Source: Adiantum capillus-veneris
Taxonomy: Eukaryota > Streptophyta > Polypodiopsida > Polypodiales > Pteridaceae
Reading direction: 5' to 3'
NCBI GenBank assembly: GCA_014529385.2
Contig: CM043960.1
Span: 28,549,396 to 28,613,395, forward strand
DNA: 64,000 bases
The first letter of the stretch is position 1; each line of letters starts with the position of its first letter. The notes beneath the pieces are model-generated. The model had not been told where the DNA came from and did not search any database. It saw nothing but the letters and a program-made list of their open reading frames with translations. Both the position numbers and the translations under genes were made by a program. Positions 1 through 9,950 of this stretch are shown one piece after another.

Positions 1-297
1 GCGGCATGGGCGGAACCGGGCTCATTGCTGGAGATCTTGTTGGAGAGCTTCAAGCTCCTGAAGAACAGCAGGACCCAAGAGGTGGACTTCCTCAAGCATC
101 TCATCGTCTTGGCATTTGACCACAAGGCATATGAGAGATGTGTGGAGGTGCACCCCCTCTGTTACCAAGTGAGGACGGACGGCATTGACTTCTCGAGCGC
201 CAAGCCTTACATGAGCCATGACTATGTGAAAATGATGTGGAGAAGAATAGAGTTCCTCAACAACGTTCTTGCCATGGGCTATAGCTTCATCTTCTCG
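1..297 (+). CDS. Plant nucleotide-diphospho-sugar transferase (DUF271/GT77-like), upstream exon, cut by window edge
   Basis: The frame is open from base 1 and reads through family-typical segments: AAWAEPGSLLEILLESFKLL, then HLIVLAFDHKAYERC, then YVKMMWRRIEFLNNVLAMGY. These match the Arabidopsis At4g15970-like group (PF03407), type II Golgi glycosyltransferases thought to act on cell-wall or glycoprotein glycans. Codon 295-297 (TCG) is followed by GTATGC, a good 5' splice site, and the frame joins in phase 0 to the exon at 6477, giving FIFS|DADIIW across the junction. The signal anchor and earlier exons must lie left of the window, so no start can be chosen. Reading beyond 297 to the stop near 381 is intron read-through. 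The family call is confident; the substrate is unknown. Confidence 0.8.
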
Positions 298-429
298 GTA
301 TGCCTCTATCCTTCCTCAAATTCTGTCTTACATTTCAGTTTTTATGAGCCCTATGACTTACTAATGCAATGTAGTCATTAGCTTGTAATATATAATGAGC
401 TTTCATCGAGTTTGGATAATTATTTTTTG

Positions 430-1560
430 GAAATTATTTCACACAATCTCTCCCGTCCAAAATAATGGGTTAAACGAATTGTTTTCAAAAAGTGAGATCA
501 TCCTTGATTTCTCAATACTGCACTTCGACCCTACTGTAAAGGTTTGTACAATCTCTAGAGCCTTCTTAACTATCTGAGGACAAGCTTTCACGAAGAGGAG
601 GGAGTCATCTGCAAAGAGTTGCTGGTCATTCCCTGGCAGGCTCAACCCTTGGATCCCTCCCCTCGTAGCACTGGCTTTTAGCATTGTCGCCAGGGGGTGA
701 GAACCTATGGCGAAAAGCAAAAGGGCTAGTAGGCATCCCTGCTTGATAGATCTTTTGACTTCAAATTAGCCCACAATTCTATTGTTGAAAACGGAGCTCA
801 GCATGGCTACTAGCACTGAGAGTGCGAATCAAGCGATAAAGTAGAGGTCCAAACCCGAGCGTTTTCATGACATCTTCTATGAAAGACCAAGTGATCCCAT
901 CGTAAGCTTTGTCCAGGTCAAGCTGGAGAAGAATGCACTCTTGCTTGGTAAGGGTAGCATACTCAATGCCCACCACTCGCTGCAAGGACGTTGTCATATA
1001 TAGACCTTCCTTTAATAAATCGGTGCTAATGTGGGGTGATGGCTTTGTCCAGGAGAGGGGAGCTGATTTTGAGGGAAATAGATTTGGCAATAATTTTGTA
1101 AGCCACTGACATCATAAAGATGGGCCGCCATTGTTTCAATTGAGAGAAACAGACTTGTTTTGGGATAGGTTTTATGAGCCCTCACTTAACATTGGAGTCA
1201 AGAGTCCCTTCAATTAGTGCCTAGTTAGCCATGCGCCTGATTGGGGATTTGAGATCATCCCAAAACTCAATGATGAACTCAATGGTCAAACCATCCCATC
1301 CAGGGGACTTCTAGGCTTACCTAAAGTTTGCAAAGCAACCGAGCATTCGTCTTCCAAAAATGCCTTTTCCAATAGGTTGGCTTCTGCTTGGGAGACAGTG
1401 CTGGAAATTGCAACCTTTCCTTAGGGGTCTAGCCCTGCACATGCATGGCACTTTTGTGATAGGCCTTCTTGGTGAAGAGCATGCCATTCAGAGGCCCCTT
1501 CCCAATAGACGTGTGGGCCTTTGAAAATAAGCCTTCACTAGGAAGGGCAAGTTTTGAAAA
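430..1560 (-). mobile_element. L1-type LINE reverse-transcriptase remnant
   Basis: On the minus strand, in order, are a template-preparation segment about 1200-1400 (SPGWDGLTIEFI), the PISL/AYKI-like and PHQ-like region about 1020-1140, LDLDKAYDGITWSFIEDVM near 900-920, KRSIKQGC near 740-755, and the catalytic FADDSLLF near 600-618. This is the usual domain order of plant L1 ORF2 RT. Frames shift and stops occur between blocks, and no endonuclease or zinc-binding C-terminus is seen, so this is a dead partial copy. It is antisense to the host gene. The boundaries are approximate. Confidence 0.8.
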
Positions 1561-1650
1561 TGCCCTTCAAAGATAAATTCTATAAAATAGCCCAAAAAAA
1601 ATCAAAGTAGAAGATTGCTTAGTTAAAACATGAGCCTAAGTTCTAAGGTG

Positions 1651-2027
1651 TAGCTCGGATGTGCTGCATTCATGATTGACTCATTTTAGTTTGAGCTTTG
1701 TGGTGGTAGGAAGTTTCTCCGATATATTATAATTTGCTGCCGTGTGTTGCTTTGTCTTCCTATCCATTGGACATGTTGGGGTGGGGTGGCAAGGACCTCG
1801 ATGTGGTGGCATCCGCTGCTCAAGATCTGTGTCCAAATATATTGTTTGTAAGATCCTAGTCTTTATGGTGTTTATGCTCCTTGTGGCATGTGATGCACAT
1901 GGGGTTTTCATGGTCTATAATGGTGGGTTGCAGGTCCATATAAAAGCCAAGACACTTCTAGTGTTTTTATTCTTTAATATAAATAGCTCCTATTGAGCAT
2001 TGCTTATATTTTTTTAAAAAAAACAAA
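1651..2027 (+). mobile_element. 5'-truncated LINE/SINE-like retroposon with 17-bp TSD
   Basis: The direct repeats GCCTAAGTTCTAAGGTG (1634-1650) and GCCTAAGCTCTAAGGTG (2028-2044) flank it, with one mismatch. The right end is A-rich (about 2015-2027). Just before the tail is AGCTCCTATTGAGC (1985-1998), a small stem-loop also found in other tails of this window. The block CATATAAAAGCC about 1937-1948 recurs near the end of the element at 5450-5813, suggesting one family. No convincing protein is encoded. Confidence 0.65.
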
Positions 2028-2404
2028 GCCTAAGCTCTAAGGTGGTAAAATATAAGTTTAAATTTATTAAAATTTGAATCCCACCACCTAAATCAAAGAA
2101 GAGATAAGACTTTTTATATGTTATTTTTAATTAAGACCTTCAAAAAAGCAAAATACGACAAGATTTCAGAGTGGCAGCTCACTAGTTATGCTTTTTATAC
2201 AGATGTAGATGCTTTGCAATGCAAAGTCTGATGCAACCAGACTTGTGATGTGTGCAACGTGCATGATGATTCTAGAATCTAGCGACCTCTAAGCTCCTCC
2301 TCTAATGTCCTAGCCTCTAGCGCACGTGTGACTACAATTGAGTTTGGGCATGAATCTTTTAAAGGAAATGAGGAGATAGCATTGAGGCTCAAGGAAACAA
2401 GTCA

Positions 2405-2407
<3 letters not shown>

Positions 2408-2451
<44 letters not shown>
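2408..2451. repeat. (TC)n microsatellite
   Basis: About 22 uninterrupted TC dinucleotides. Confidence 0.95.
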
Positions 2452-2454
<3 letters not shown>

Positions 2455-3598
2455 GCATTTCCGGCCTCTGCATGGCTTCACATGAGAGATGAACACTTTC
2501 TATGTACACTTGTTTCTCTCTTTGCGCCATCCACTGCCCTCTCTCCTACTTGCAGCTGTAGCATGCAAGCAGGAGCATGCCCGTTGAAGGGCCACTATAT
2601 GCCAAGAGAATCTTGAACCACATCTTGGCCCCTAGCCTCTACCCTTGCACAAACTCGTTGATCATGTCATCCATGCCTTTGTTGCAATAGGCATTTACCA
2701 AGACACCTTCCTCTTTCTTCCTCTTAGAGGGCCTTACCTCATTGAATTGCCTCCCTCCTCTTCCTTTTGTCAGAGGGCCTCACCTCACAAATGTCCCTCA
2801 AACTTGCACACTCTTGCATACTCTTCTTGTGGCACATGTTGGCTAAAGTGAGTGCTCTCAAGATGTGTGTGTGTGTGTGTGTGTGAGTGAGAGAGAGAGA
2901 GAGAGAAAGAGAGAGACGTGAATACTAATGGTGATGCTTTTGGAGGGAAGAGGAGCAAACACATTTAAAGTATAATATACCATTATTCTAAAAATTTACT
3001 AACCATCAAATTTAATTAAAGAATACCTAATGCTAGCTACTCTTAAGTATGGAACAACAAAAGATACACCAAAAGCAAGTGAATATTTAAGGGGTATTGA
3101 GTGACGGGTTGGTGCATTTTTGCCTTGCATGATGACGGGCAAAGTGTATGATGGCCCTTCCTCTCTAAAGGCCAACTAAGGGAATTCCTCTTCCCTAGGA
3201 AGGACAAGGACACCCTTCAATTTCCAGGCCTGCTGGGAGATCGTCTTGCTTACATAAGTCTAGCCTTTCCAACTAAATGCGAGCAAGAGATGAATACTCG
3301 AACCTATTGTGTTGGAGTAGAGGTCCATTTTGAGTTCAACGCATCTATAGAAAGAGCTAGTTGCTAGTTAATTTTGTTCTTCACTCTTTTTGGCCTCCCC
3401 CAAAGGGGTCAGGCTTTAGTGATGCTTCTCTTTTTCCTAATGAAAAACGAAGTTATTTTCAAAAAATGTATTTTTTTTTTATTGGTTGGCTGAGAGAGAA
3501 GACACTCATTACAAAGATAGACCTTAGAAAACACTCAATGGCTGTTGAGAGTACCCAATCTGAAAAAAATATTCATGGAGAATCTTGAGTGATTTTCT

Positions 3599-3606
3599 CC
3601 CCCCCC

Positions 3607-3645
<39 letters not shown>
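3599..3645. repeat. C-run followed by (TG)n microsatellite
   Basis: About nine C residues are followed by roughly 18 TG units. Confidence 0.95.
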
Positions 3646-3647
<2 letters not shown>

Positions 3648-4034
3648 TCACTAGAGCTGGAGATACACCAGTGCACAACAACAAATGAGAGTATAGCAGC
3701 AAGTCAAATTGTTGGGCTTCAAGCCTGCAACTGTTAGTTGAGGCAACGGGGCCTACGTAGTGAAGGTGTGTCAATTTTTCTTTCCTCTCTAATCGATCAA
3801 TTGTCGCCTCTGCTCAAAGTATGACGCCCTTAGTTGGAGAGTGGCAAAGGCAAGAGAAGAAGGCGGGATTGTGCAGAAAGGGAACGCAGTAATTTTAAGG
3901 AGTTTTGACTCCTTACAAGTATAGTAGTTGGTTTTAATGTAGTTTTTGTTTCTTGCTCCTTGCCCTCTTTGTGCATGTTGCACATTTGCAACTTCTGCTT
4001 CTAGCTTTTGAACTTTGATAAGATAAGGCAGTTG

Positions 4035-4036
<2 letters not shown>

Positions 4037-4088
<52 letters not shown>
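4037..4088. repeat. (GA)n microsatellite
   Basis: About 26 uninterrupted GA dinucleotides, directly inside the host-gene intron. Confidence 0.95.
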
Positions 4089-4091
<3 letters not shown>

Positions 4092-5075
4092 ACCTACGAT
4101 CACATGCACTCTGGACGCACAATCAATGACGATCATAAGCTAAATTGAGACAGAATTATATGTGCAGTTTATGGCTAAACTACAGTTGCATGAAATAATC
4201 AGATGGAGCAAATCTAGTACACAAGAGACCTGCCTAGGCATTGATCAATGCCACGATCATGAGGATCCTGCAGCCCAGGACGATGCAAAATTGCGCTCCT
4301 ACAGTAATTTCCTGATTGGCATAGCCCAAGTGGTAGAGTAGACACATATGCGATTGGCAAAGTAGAGGCAAACACTCACACATGGACGTGGCGATGGAGA
4401 GAGGGGACAATGTCCTGAACATAATCATGTGCGAAAGACTTGGCTTTTACGGAAGCATAGAAGCACATTGAATTACACATGCTCGCAACATGATACTTGA
4501 TTTGGATCTCCCTAAACTTCAATGGAGATCATTAAACAAAGATTATTTTTATCATCAACCTTGATTCATCCAACATCAACTTATGTGTTGCTTTTCAATC
4601 CTCGGTTTGAATGTCCATGGAGGATAGCTTTGGTGAGAAACATACCTTAGTCCTTGCTTTGGTTGTCCATCAAGGATAGGTTTGCTGATAAAGAAACCTT
4701 AGGCTCATTGCGTTGTTTTTTTTTAATGAGGTTAGCTTAGATTGGTGTGTCCTTTTCATTGGCAGGCCTGATTTTGTCACTTGTTTAACATGGGCCTTGT
4801 ATGTTTACAAAATATTTTCTCTTCCTTTTACCATTTTAATAACCACATTGATAATTTTGTTGAAGCTCGTTACCAAATCAACCTGTCAATTGTCGTTAAA
4901 TGGATGTTCTCGTCAGGGTCGATGCCGGATTCAAGCCCCGACACGACTCACCAAAGCCAAGCTGCCCAAGGAAAGCCACCGCGAGGAATGAGAACCTACA
5001 GTTTCGAGCACTGGTGCCCTCACAAGAAGTTTTGGAAAAAATTCTCACAATATTTCCCACATTGTGACGTACCTC

Positions 5076-5230
5076 AACATCATTAGCGTCTGTGAGGGAG
5101 GCGCCGCAAACCTAGCTAGGTACGATTGGGGGCAGGGGACCGCCGGCCCGGTGAGGGGGCCGGGGTTCCCCTGCCCCCAATCGTACCTAGCTAGCTATGC
5201 GGTGCCTCTCGAGCCGAAGGTCATGATGTT
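5076..5230. repeat. Long GC-rich foldback palindrome, MITE-like
   Basis: The left arm (about 5076-5150) and right arm (about 5155-5230) are reverse complements. GTACGATTGGGGGCAGGGGA on the left pairs with TCCCCTGCCCCCAATCGTAC on the right, continuing outward through AGGCGCCGCA/TGCGGTGCCT and AACATCAT/ATGATGTT. The centre is a GGCCCGGTGAGGGGGCC-like loop. No protein is encoded. It could be a non-autonomous foldback transposon; I could not define a target-site duplication. Confidence 0.75.
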
Positions 5231-5449
5231 ATGCACTGTATGAAAAACACTGAAAAAGACTCTATTTTCCTACACGAGAAAATTTCTAAATCTTCCTGTG
5301 CCTACGTGGCACTAGTGAACGTCCTCAATTTCAAAAACCTTTTGACTTTGTAATGGTAACAACTACTGCCACATAGGCAAGCCGCATAGCGCTCGAAATT
5401 TATCATTGCCCGAGTCGTGGGGGTGAGGCTCACCCCAATAGCCTAATTC

Positions 5450-5813
5450 CTCATGCGGTGTCCTTGCAAATGATCTCCGTGGTGGTGTGTCTCAACTGGT
5501 GGTCGGTAGGATTCTTCTGTGAGGTTTGGTGGAGAAGTTGTATTGGTGGGTGGTAGACTTCCCCTGCAAGGTGGCCTCCCTCACCCCATCTCTTGTCATG
5601 TTTGCGCATTTATTGGCAGTGCAGCTTGTAGGTGTATGGATGATAGTCTTTGCTCTCTATTGTTGGGTTCGGGCTTCATATAAAAGCCCCTTGAACCCAT
5701 TTGAACTCAGGGCACGGTCTATGTCTGAGTATGCTGAGTAGTTTTTTGGTTTTCTTTAATATTATGTAGCTCACTTATTGTGAGCATTGAAAAAAAATAA
5801 AAAATAAAAAAAT
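5450..5813 (+). mobile_element. LINE-like 3' end with stem-loop and A-rich tail
   Basis: The block ends with TAGCTCACTTATTGTGAGCA (about 5768-5787), which pairs as GCTCAC/GTGAGC, followed by an A-rich tail to about 5813. Upstream, CATATAAAAGCC (about 5679-5690) matches the retroposon at 1651-2027, and GGGCACGGTCTATG resembles the tail region of the LINE at 7729-10990. The left boundary is a guess; no TSD was found. Confidence 0.5.
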
Positions 5814-6323
5814 GGCTTCGTTCAATCCCACCCTTTTCGTAGTAAGCAATTCCATTGTCATCAAGTTTTCATGTTTAACAAGATTTAACAAGCCATTCAT
5901 AATTGCCATCAAAAAATTTGTAAGCTTATCATTTTTTGGTTGCTTATTGTTTTTTAGGTGAAAATCCATGGAATAGGCCGTGCCAATTTTGCAAAGAGGT
6001 TTATTAAATAGAATCTAAGGAGATGCCTTGTGTAGGAAATATGGAGGTGGTGACACATGGATTAAAACATAATTCACAAGATATATTGCACGGTTTTGTA
6101 CCCTCGAGGGAGTAAACTATATATAAACCCTCTATATCACGTACGTTCAAAGATTATTTTAAAACTCTTTAATCTGTTGATTTTTCATGAATAAAATGGA
6201 CCTCTTTTCTATTATAGATCTGTGTAAACCTTTTTTTGTTGGGTACCCTTCTGTATGTTAAATAAGGGTAAAATTCTTTTATGTTGAGAACTTGCGTGTT
6301 ATGTTGACATATTTATAGATGAG

Positions 6324-6341
6324 CCCCCCCCCCCCCCCCCC
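6324..6341. repeat. Poly-C run
   Basis: Eighteen consecutive C residues inside the intron, followed by TCTCC. Confidence 0.9.
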
Positions 6342-6476
6342 TCTCCTCTTCAAAACACACACGGAGAGTATGTGAAAAAAAGGTGTTTGCAAGCTTTGCT
6401 TCATGAATATGATCAATAAATCTGATGAGTTAATTGTATTTATACTCATCTTATGGGTGGCATTTGATGTTTACAG

Positions 6477-6962
6477 GATGCAGACATAATTTGGCTTCGA
6501 AATCCCTTCCCTCTCTTGCTACCCTCTAGAGATTTTGAGATCACCACAGACAGGTATAATGGAAATCCAAACTCTCATGACAATGCTCCGAATGGCGGCT
6601 ATACATTTGCGCGCTCAAATAAGAGAACAATTAAGTTCTACAAATTTTGGTACGACTCTAGATTGAAATATCCTATCAAGCATGACCAAGATGTTTTTAT
6701 AGAGATTAGACACAACAAAACCATGAAGGATATAGGGGTGAACGTTGGGTATTTGGACACTAAATTCTTTGCTAGTTTTTGCTCTTACTCTGTCTACCAC
6801 ATGAACTTAGCGGCCACAATACATGCTAATTGTTGTAATGGTCTTCATAATAAGATCAGGAACCTTAAAATGTTACTTGATGATTGGAAGCACTTCAACA
6901 TCGACAATCAAACACAGAGGGTGTGGCAAAGACCAAATGGGTGTACATTGAAACCCGTTTAG
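6477..6962 (+). CDS. Plant nucleotide-diphospho-sugar transferase (DUF271/GT77-like), terminal exon
   Basis: The exon starts directly after TTTACAG with DADIIWLRNPFPLLLPSRDF. DAD is the DxD-type motif expected to bind the metal and nucleotide sugar. Further family blocks are NAPNGGYTFARSNKRTIKFY, HDQDVF, and the VGYLDTKFF stretch, with a cysteine-rich HANCCNGL segment before the last helix-like part LLDDWKHF. The frame stops at TAG 6960-6962, giving 161 residues, about normal for the part after DxD. No internal stop or frameshift is visible, so the gene may be functional. An ATG at 6516 is internal and not a start. Confidence 0.8.
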   Translation, partial: DADIIWLRNPFPLLLPSRDFEITTDRYNGNPNSHDNAPNGGYTFARSNKRTIKFYKFWYDSRLKYPIKHDQDVFIEIRHNKTMKDIGVNVGYLDTKFFASFCSYSVYHMNLAATIHANCCNGLHNKIRNLKMLLDDWKHFNIDNQTQRVWQRPNGCTLKPV

Positions 6963-7388
6963 TTAACCACCACACATTTTGATCATACTTCCTGTTCTTA
7001 GTGCAGGTGTGAATTGAAAGGTATTGAGAAATTATGGGGCTTCCTCTATTGCTCTGGGGGTTCTCCATTCAATACCCCCCTATATAACTGCATTCGTGGG
7101 GTATTAAAAAACCCCTTCTTTTAACATTTGCGAATGAATAAAATGGTTCCTTATTTTTAGGAATTTTTTTAAAGATTGAATATAAAAATATTTTATTTTA
7201 ATGTATTTATGTTAAATTGCCTAAATTTTTTGCATTTCTAAACCCTTTCTTTCGAACTCACGTTATACATTAACATGATTACATAATGCACCCCCCGAGC
7301 TCTATTGATTTTTTGAAGAATTATGCCTAGGAAAGTTAAATTATCGTCGTCGTACATACAAAAATAGAACCTTTTGGGTTGTGCTAGT
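6963..7388. other. Downstream flank of the glycosyltransferase gene
   Basis: AT-rich sequence with no recognisable gene; it should include the 3' untranslated region. Several AATAAA-like stretches occur (for example near 7136), but none can be singled out as the polyadenylation signal. Confidence 0.5.
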
Positions 7389-7402
7389 AGCTTAGATATA
7401 AT

Positions 7403-7459
7403 TTGTTTTTTTTTCGTACTCACAATTGTGAGTTGAGAGAATTGTGAGTTGGACGATCC
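7403..7459 (-). mobile_element. 57-bp micro-insertion of a LINE 3' hairpin with 14-bp TSD
   Basis: AGCTTAGATATAAT occurs at 7389-7402 and again at 7460-7473, flanking only 57 bp. On the minus strand the insert ends in ACTCACAATTGTGAGTACG followed by an A-run, the same palindromic tail as the LINE at 7729-10990. It is best read as an extreme 5' truncation of a LINE copy. Confidence 0.75.
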
Positions 7460-9059
7460 AGCTTAGATATAATCTTAATTAGGGTGTTTCATTTTGCAAA
7501 ACATCCGAGGTTTTGATATAGAGAAAAGTTGTAAGAGGTGGTTGTATTTTAGGTGCGTTATGACGTTATATATATTGGCTATCGAGTTGAGGTGGACATC
7601 ACTTTCTAGCAATTCTGAAATATGGTGTTGTATGGGACCTAAATAAAAGTCCTACTTTCCATGTACCCTAATTTGCCGTTTATATCTCAATATTATTAAG
7701 TCTCTTTAGAAGTTAGAATACAAATTTATGGATTGATTGACTAAACAGGACCAAGCTTGGGCTATCATGACCAAGGAAATGCTTGATGCAGTAAAACTTG
7801 GATTAAAAGGGGGACAGAGGAAGGGGTGGTGATGCACGACAAACTTCTCGCCCCGAACTGGTCTTATCTTAGATCTGGTGGACTCTCAGGGGAGTTGATG
7901 AGGATGTGCGAAAGTGCAGCTGAGGTTTTGGAATGGGGGGAAGTAACCAGATACTTTAAGAACTCCATTTCGCACTGGTCCCCTTGGCTCTTTAAAATAT
8001 TGTGACCGCCGTAAAGCCCCTATTTGATAGAAATGGCCAGGAATGTGAATAATAAGGGGCTCGTTCGAGTAGAGCAATTATGGGATGGCAACAAGAAGTG
8101 CTGGAAAACTGTTGACTCTTTAGTCATTCAATTTCATCTGAATGGCTTTGAGATCTTACTAGTCTACAGGGTGATGAAAGAGCTTGATAAGGTTGTGATG
8201 CCAATTTGTGAATCCAACTTGGAATGGGACGCTTGGAGATGGCCCGGGAGTAGCCTCTTTTGGAAACCACATTCTAAAGGCATTTACCATGCATTAATGC
8301 ACGAAGCTAATTGGTGTATCCCCCTCAACAAATTATGGAAGAGGCACTGGACGAAAAAACGGTGGGAGGGAGTCTTGGAGAACATCTGGAAGCCAAAGTG
8401 GCCTCAGTATATGAATGTGAGGTCCCCAACCCCGAGAAGATTGGGGCGACTTGATAGATGACCTTCCTTTATTTTACTTTTTCCGTTGATGACACCCTAC
8501 TCCGTTTCCACAAAGTAGAGATACGAGCAACAGAAGAGAAGAAGTCCTCTATCCATCGTTCACGTGGTTATAAGGGTCATACGCCACAAGCCAGGTCGAT
8601 AAATCTAAGATTAGAGTGAAGTTGTTTCCTAACGTAAAGATGAAATTCCATTGACATATTTAGAATCCATAAACAATGTCTTTTTCCCCAGGTTTAAGAG
8701 GCACGGTCGTCATTTATAAACCATAAATATGATATGAGACTTAGTTTAAACTAACTAGTAATCCTGTGGGCACGTAGATTTAGGACATCACAACTCTTGA
8801 CGCAATGAGTTTCTAATTTCACTTCTCTTAATAAGAGGGAGTGGAGAGTTTCTCGACTAATCGAGACCACCCATCCTTGATTGGCAACCTGAGCCAGCCC
8901 CCACTTTTCACCCCACACTCACACTTTTTACCACACTGTTTTACATATACAAATATTGTTCCTTAATTAATTCCAAACGCAATACCAAAACAATTACAAC
9001 AAGGCCTAAAGAAGACAGTTCTATTATTCAACAAAAATAACTTTTCTAATTTCTCATGA

Positions 9060-9262
9060 GTTGTCGCTACCCATGAACTTCCTCTATCTAACCAACAGAG
9101 CCCTTGCAAAGGATTTATTTGCTAACCGCAACCTTGCCATCTCGCTAACCGCAAGACATCCCGCTATCCGCGAGGCATCCCGCTAACCGCGAGGAACAAA
9201 AGAGAGCTGATGACCTCAGCTTAATTTTCGCTAACCGCGAAATCACCTCGCTACCCACGAGA
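9060..9262. repeat. Interspersed hairpin repeats (TCGCTAACCGCGA type) in the solo LTR
   Basis: Seven copies of a roughly 14-bp unit, TCGCTAACCGCGAGG or a variant, start near 9062, 9119, 9141, 9159, 9179, 9227 and 9248. The best copies fold as TCGC-TAACC-GCGA. Spacing is irregular (about 18-57 bp). The role is unknown. Confidence 0.7.
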
Positions 9263-9320
9263 AACAAAAGATATTCTTTCAACAATTCTTTTCTTTAAAT
9301 GATTCTTCAAACATGATCAA

Positions 9321-9725
9321 TTAATTCTTCATATCAATCAGTAACCACTTATCAAACAATAAAAATTTATTAAGCAATAGCAATTCAACAAACAATGACA
9401 ATTTATCAAACAGTTCTTTCACTAATCTATGAAAATATATGCTTGTTTCTTGTGATAGAATCATGTTTCTTGGACAGTTTAAGGGGTTTTGCTTAGCTTC
9501 CCAAATCATCATGAATAGCAATGTAAAATTATAAATTTGTCTGACCGGATTAGCGACATGTTCGATTACCTCTTGTGTTTGAGGTTGGACGACTTCGACT
9601 TCTTTTGCAACCAATACCTCCGCTTGAGCAACATTTGGAGTAGTTGATGCCTTCCTTTGCACCTTCCTTGGAGGTGGAGCAACATGAGCGTCCTTCAAGC
9701 TTTGAGTCACTCGCTTCGGGGCCAT
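9321..9725 (-). CDS. Short ORF inside the solo LTR
   Basis: An ATG at 9725 on the minus strand opens 134 codons beginning MAPKRVTQSLKDAHVAPPPR, basic at first and hydrophobic at the end. It lies about 216 bp downstream of a minus-strand TATA box and a CT-rich leader. I do not recognise the protein. It may be a leader ORF of the parent retroelement or chance. Confidence 0.25.
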   Translation of the reverse strand: MAPKRVTQSLKDAHVAPPPRKVQRKASTTPNVAQAEVLVAKEVEVVQPQTQEVIEHVANPVRQIYNFTLLFMMIWEAKQNPLNCPRNMILSQETSIYFHRLVKELFDKLSLFVELLLLNKFLLFDKWLLIDMKN

Positions 9726-9940
9726 CGTATCGATGTAGAGAAGAAGAAAAGAGAGAAGAGAACTCCAGAATTCCAAGGGCAACAGAACGATGATAGAGAA
9801 AGATTTGGAGATGGAGATGGCTTGAAAGTAAGAGCTCGAGGGAGAGAGGTTGAGGGAGAGAAGGTAACTCCAACGTCAAAGCAAGAAAGCTTTCGCTTCT
9901 GAGAGTGTGTATCTGTGTCTCCATAGTGAAGGGAGAGGGT

Positions 9941-9950
9941 CCTTTATATA
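9941..9950 (-). promoter_or_regulatory. Putative LTR TATA box
   Basis: The minus strand reads TATATAAAGG, a canonical plant TATA box, followed by a CT-rich leader and the ORF ending at 9321. The plus strand also reads TATATAGG, so direction is not settled. Confidence 0.4.

Larger units (their letters stand above)
2452..5075. other. Intronic sequence without recognisable coding content
   Basis: The stretch holds microsatellites at 2863-2910 (TG then GA), 3599-3645 (C run then TG) and 4037-4088 (GA). I see no conserved protein, structural RNA or paired terminal repeats. Short open frames here are low-complexity or chance. Confidence 0.6.
298..6476 (+). other. 6.2-kb phase-0 intron of the glycosyltransferase gene, loaded with transposable elements
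   Basis: It begins GTATGC at 298 and ends TTTACAG at 6476; removing it joins two halves of one conserved domain in frame. It contains a minus-strand LINE RT remnant (about 430-1560), a short retroposon with TSD (1651-2027), several microsatellites, a long palindrome (5076-5230), a LINE-like tail (to about 5813) and a run of 18 C at 6324-6341. Intron status is inferred from the protein join; no transcript evidence is available here. Confidence 0.7.
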
